Origin: CAJQQK01 sp049116495
Lineage (GTDB): Bacteria; Pseudomonadota; Alphaproteobacteria; Rhizobiales; Hyphomicrobiaceae
DNA length: 16,294 nt
Assembly: GCA_049116495.1 (NCBI GenBank)
Contig: JAGDYV010000145.1
Span: forward strand, 1-16,294
Direction: 5' to 3'
Positions within the stretch are counted from its first letter, which is position 1. The number at the start of each line of letters is the position of its first letter. This document shows positions 15,025 to 16,294 of this stretch, in pieces. A program made the position numbers and the translations under genes. The notes below the pieces were generated by a model, which made no database searches, was not told the origin of the DNA, and saw only the letters and a list, made by a program, of their open reading frames with translations.

Positions 15025-16294
15025 GAGAGTTCCTTTCCGTGCTTTACTGCATCAAGGACTGCGGCAACCTCGGCATCGCTCAGACCATAGTCCCTCTTTG
15101 CAATGTCTTCTGAAATGTAGCCACGTGCCAGATCCTGTTTGACGAGAGCGACATCGCGTTCGCTGGCGTTGCCATATCCGGCTCCACCGGGAAAAGCGAG
15201 CATGACGCGCCGGCCATGCGGAACAAACTGTTTGCCTTTACCTTTCATCGGTTCCTGGTCATCCCTGGCGATGGTGGTTGGCGCACCAGCTGCGCCGCCT
15301 TGCCGTCCTCTGGCAGGATAATCGACGCGGTCGAACATTGCCTGAAAGTCGAACTCATGGCCCTCGACGGCACCAACTTCCATGTATTGGCCGAGCCCAC
15401 CACGGTATTTGCCTGAACCACCACTGTCAGGTCGCAATTCCTTTCGCCAGATGATTACTGGACCGGTCTGTTCTGTCGCCTCGATTGGCATGGTCATGAC
15501 GCCTGACGGAAAGGCCGTTGCGTTCAATCCGTCCAATGTCGGTCGCGCGCCTGAGCCGCCTGAGTTGAATGTCAAAACCTCCGCCCGGCGGGCGGTGTCC
15601 GGTGCAGCTTCATCCGTGCGTGGACGCAGCGAAACCTGGAAGTTACAAAGCGTCCCCGCGCCTTCCGCGGGAACCGTATCGGGCAGTATCTTATCGAGCG
15701 CATTGTAGACAGTGTCCGGCAGCATGTGCCCGATGATATGGCGCAACGCGACCGGTGCCGGATGCAATGCATTAACGATCGTGTTTTCCGGTGCGCTGAT
15801 CTCGAACGGCGCCAGCGATGCCGCATTGTTCGGGATCTCTGGTGCAATCGCGCACTTCAATGCGTAGCAGGTGTAAGCCTTAGTATAGACGAGCGGAACG
15901 TTGATGCCTTTCTTGTCGACACCGGATGTGCCGGCGAAATCGCAGACAATTCGATCTTCCTGGATTTCCAACTTCACCTTCAACTCGATCGGCTTATTAA
16001 AGCCGTCGATTGTCATTGCGCCATTCGCCGTCTTGCGCGGCAACGCTGCGATGCGCTCAAGCGTGGCAAGACGGGAGTTGTCGAGAATAAAGGTCGCGAT
16101 ATCGGTTAAGTCGGTGAGTTGGAATTCCTTCATCATGTCTATGAGGCGGCGATGACCGACTTCGTTACAGGTGGCGAGTGCGTAGATGTCACCGACCAAT
16201 TGATCAGGCTCGCGGGTGTTGCCACGCACGAACTGGATCATGGTCTGATTGACGATGCCGCGATCGATGAACTTCATGATCGGAATGTAGAGGC
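15021..16294 (-). CDS. hyuB: Hydantoinase B/oxoprolinase family protein, C-terminal part (5' end outside window)
   Basis: The B subunit of ATP-dependent hydantoinase/5-oxoprolinase enzymes, which normally pairs with a HyuA ATPase subunit. The frame is open through the window edge (LYIPIMKFIDRG at the boundary), so the ATG at 16275-16277 is internal. About 424 codons are visible of an expected 520-590. Family markers are REPDQLVGDIYAL, CDFAGTSG, NALHPAPVALRHIIGHMLPD, VLTFNSGGSGARPT and ELRPDSGGSGKYRGGLGQ, then GGAGYGNASERD at the C-terminus. Substrates in the family include hydantoins, N-methylhydantoin and 5-oxoproline; acetone carboxylases are relatives. It overlaps the next gene by ATGA. 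A hyuA gene would be expected just beyond the window. Confidence 0.94.
   Translation of the reverse strand, partial: LYIPIMKFIDRGIVNQTMIQFVRGNTREPDQLVGDIYALATCNEVGHRRLIDMMKEFQLTDLTDIATFILDNSRLATLERIAALPRKTANGAMTIDGFNKPIELKVKLEIQEDRIVCDFAGTSGVDKKGINVPLVYTKAYTCYALKCAIAPEIPNNAASLAPFEISAPENTIVNALHPAPVALRHIIGHMLPDTVYNALDKILPDTVPAEGAGTLCNFQVSLRPRTDEAAPDTARRAEVLTFNSGGSGARPTLDGLNATAFPSGVMTMPIEATEQTGPVIIWRKELRPDSGGSGKYRGGLGQYMEVGAVEGHEFDFQAMFDRVDYPARGRQGGAAGAPTTIARDDQEPMKGKGKQFVPHGRRVMLAFPGGAGYGNASERDVALVKQDLARGYISEDIAKRDYGLSDAEVAAVLDAVKHGKELS

Noticed and set aside
13798..15090. 430-codon plus-strand frame opposite the FAD oxidoreductase
   Set aside because: It is the antisense shadow of a clear flavoprotein gene; the peptide has no family motifs.
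16275..16277. ATG as the real start of hyuB
   Set aside because: The frame continues upstream through the window edge with family-typical residues, and the N-terminal part of the family would be missing.
1..16294. CRISPR arrays, tRNA/rRNA genes, intact insertion sequences, toxin-antitoxin or defence genes
   Set aside because: I saw no regularly spaced repeats, no tRNA T-loop with acceptor pairing, no complete transposase and no defence-family motif anywhere in the window.

Overview
The window looks like a piece of an alphaproteobacterial chromosome, probably Hyphomicrobiales (Rhizobiales)-like. This is inferred from the moderately GC-rich coding style, good Shine-Dalgarno sequences, tight ATGA-type overlaps, and a histidine-utilisation (hut) locus with HutF and HutC. 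I cannot name a species from sequence alone.

Positions 1-5346 hold a hut locus. On the minus strand, hutI-hutH-hutU are read leftwards and hutU leaves the window. On the plus strand, hutF-hutC are read rightwards. Together they cover histidine to urocanate (HutH), imidazolonepropionate (HutU), formiminoglutamate (HutI) and formylglutamate (HutF). The last step, HutG, is not in the window. The short gap between hutI and hutF carries a perfect match to the HutC-subfamily operator consensus, which supports urocanate-responsive control of both arms by HutC.

Positions 5347-6891 are mostly non-coding or decayed. They hold an unrecognised minus-strand ORF tail, an IS110-type transposase relic with in-frame stops, one small hypothetical gene (5782-6126) and an AT-richer stretch with an 18-bp near-palindrome.

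Positions 6892-9645 are an accessory block: a secreted imidazolonepropionase-like amidohydrolase, a cupin protein, and a convergent VOC-fold protein. Positions 9646-12933 hold a second VOC protein, a decayed substrate-binding-protein (TctC/Bug) gene joined to an EamA-transporter-like relic, and a GntR/UTRA regulator. Divergent from the regulator are an RNase-Z-like metallo-beta-lactamase hydrolase and a GAF-domain protein, probably co-transcribed.

Positions 13040-16294 are a compact minus-strand operon: hyuB (hydantoinase/oxoprolinase subunit B, 5'-truncated by the window edge), an FAD-dependent DAO-family oxidoreductase and an HpaI-family aldolase, joined by ATGA overlaps. It is probably catabolic; the substrate is unknown.

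I found no tRNA, rRNA, CRISPR array or intact mobile element. I see no convincing new defence or mobile system. The points most worth checking are the HutC operator and its effect on the hutI start, the related half-site palindrome at the second GntR regulator, the gene-decay junctions and the HyuB-DAO-HpaI gene set.
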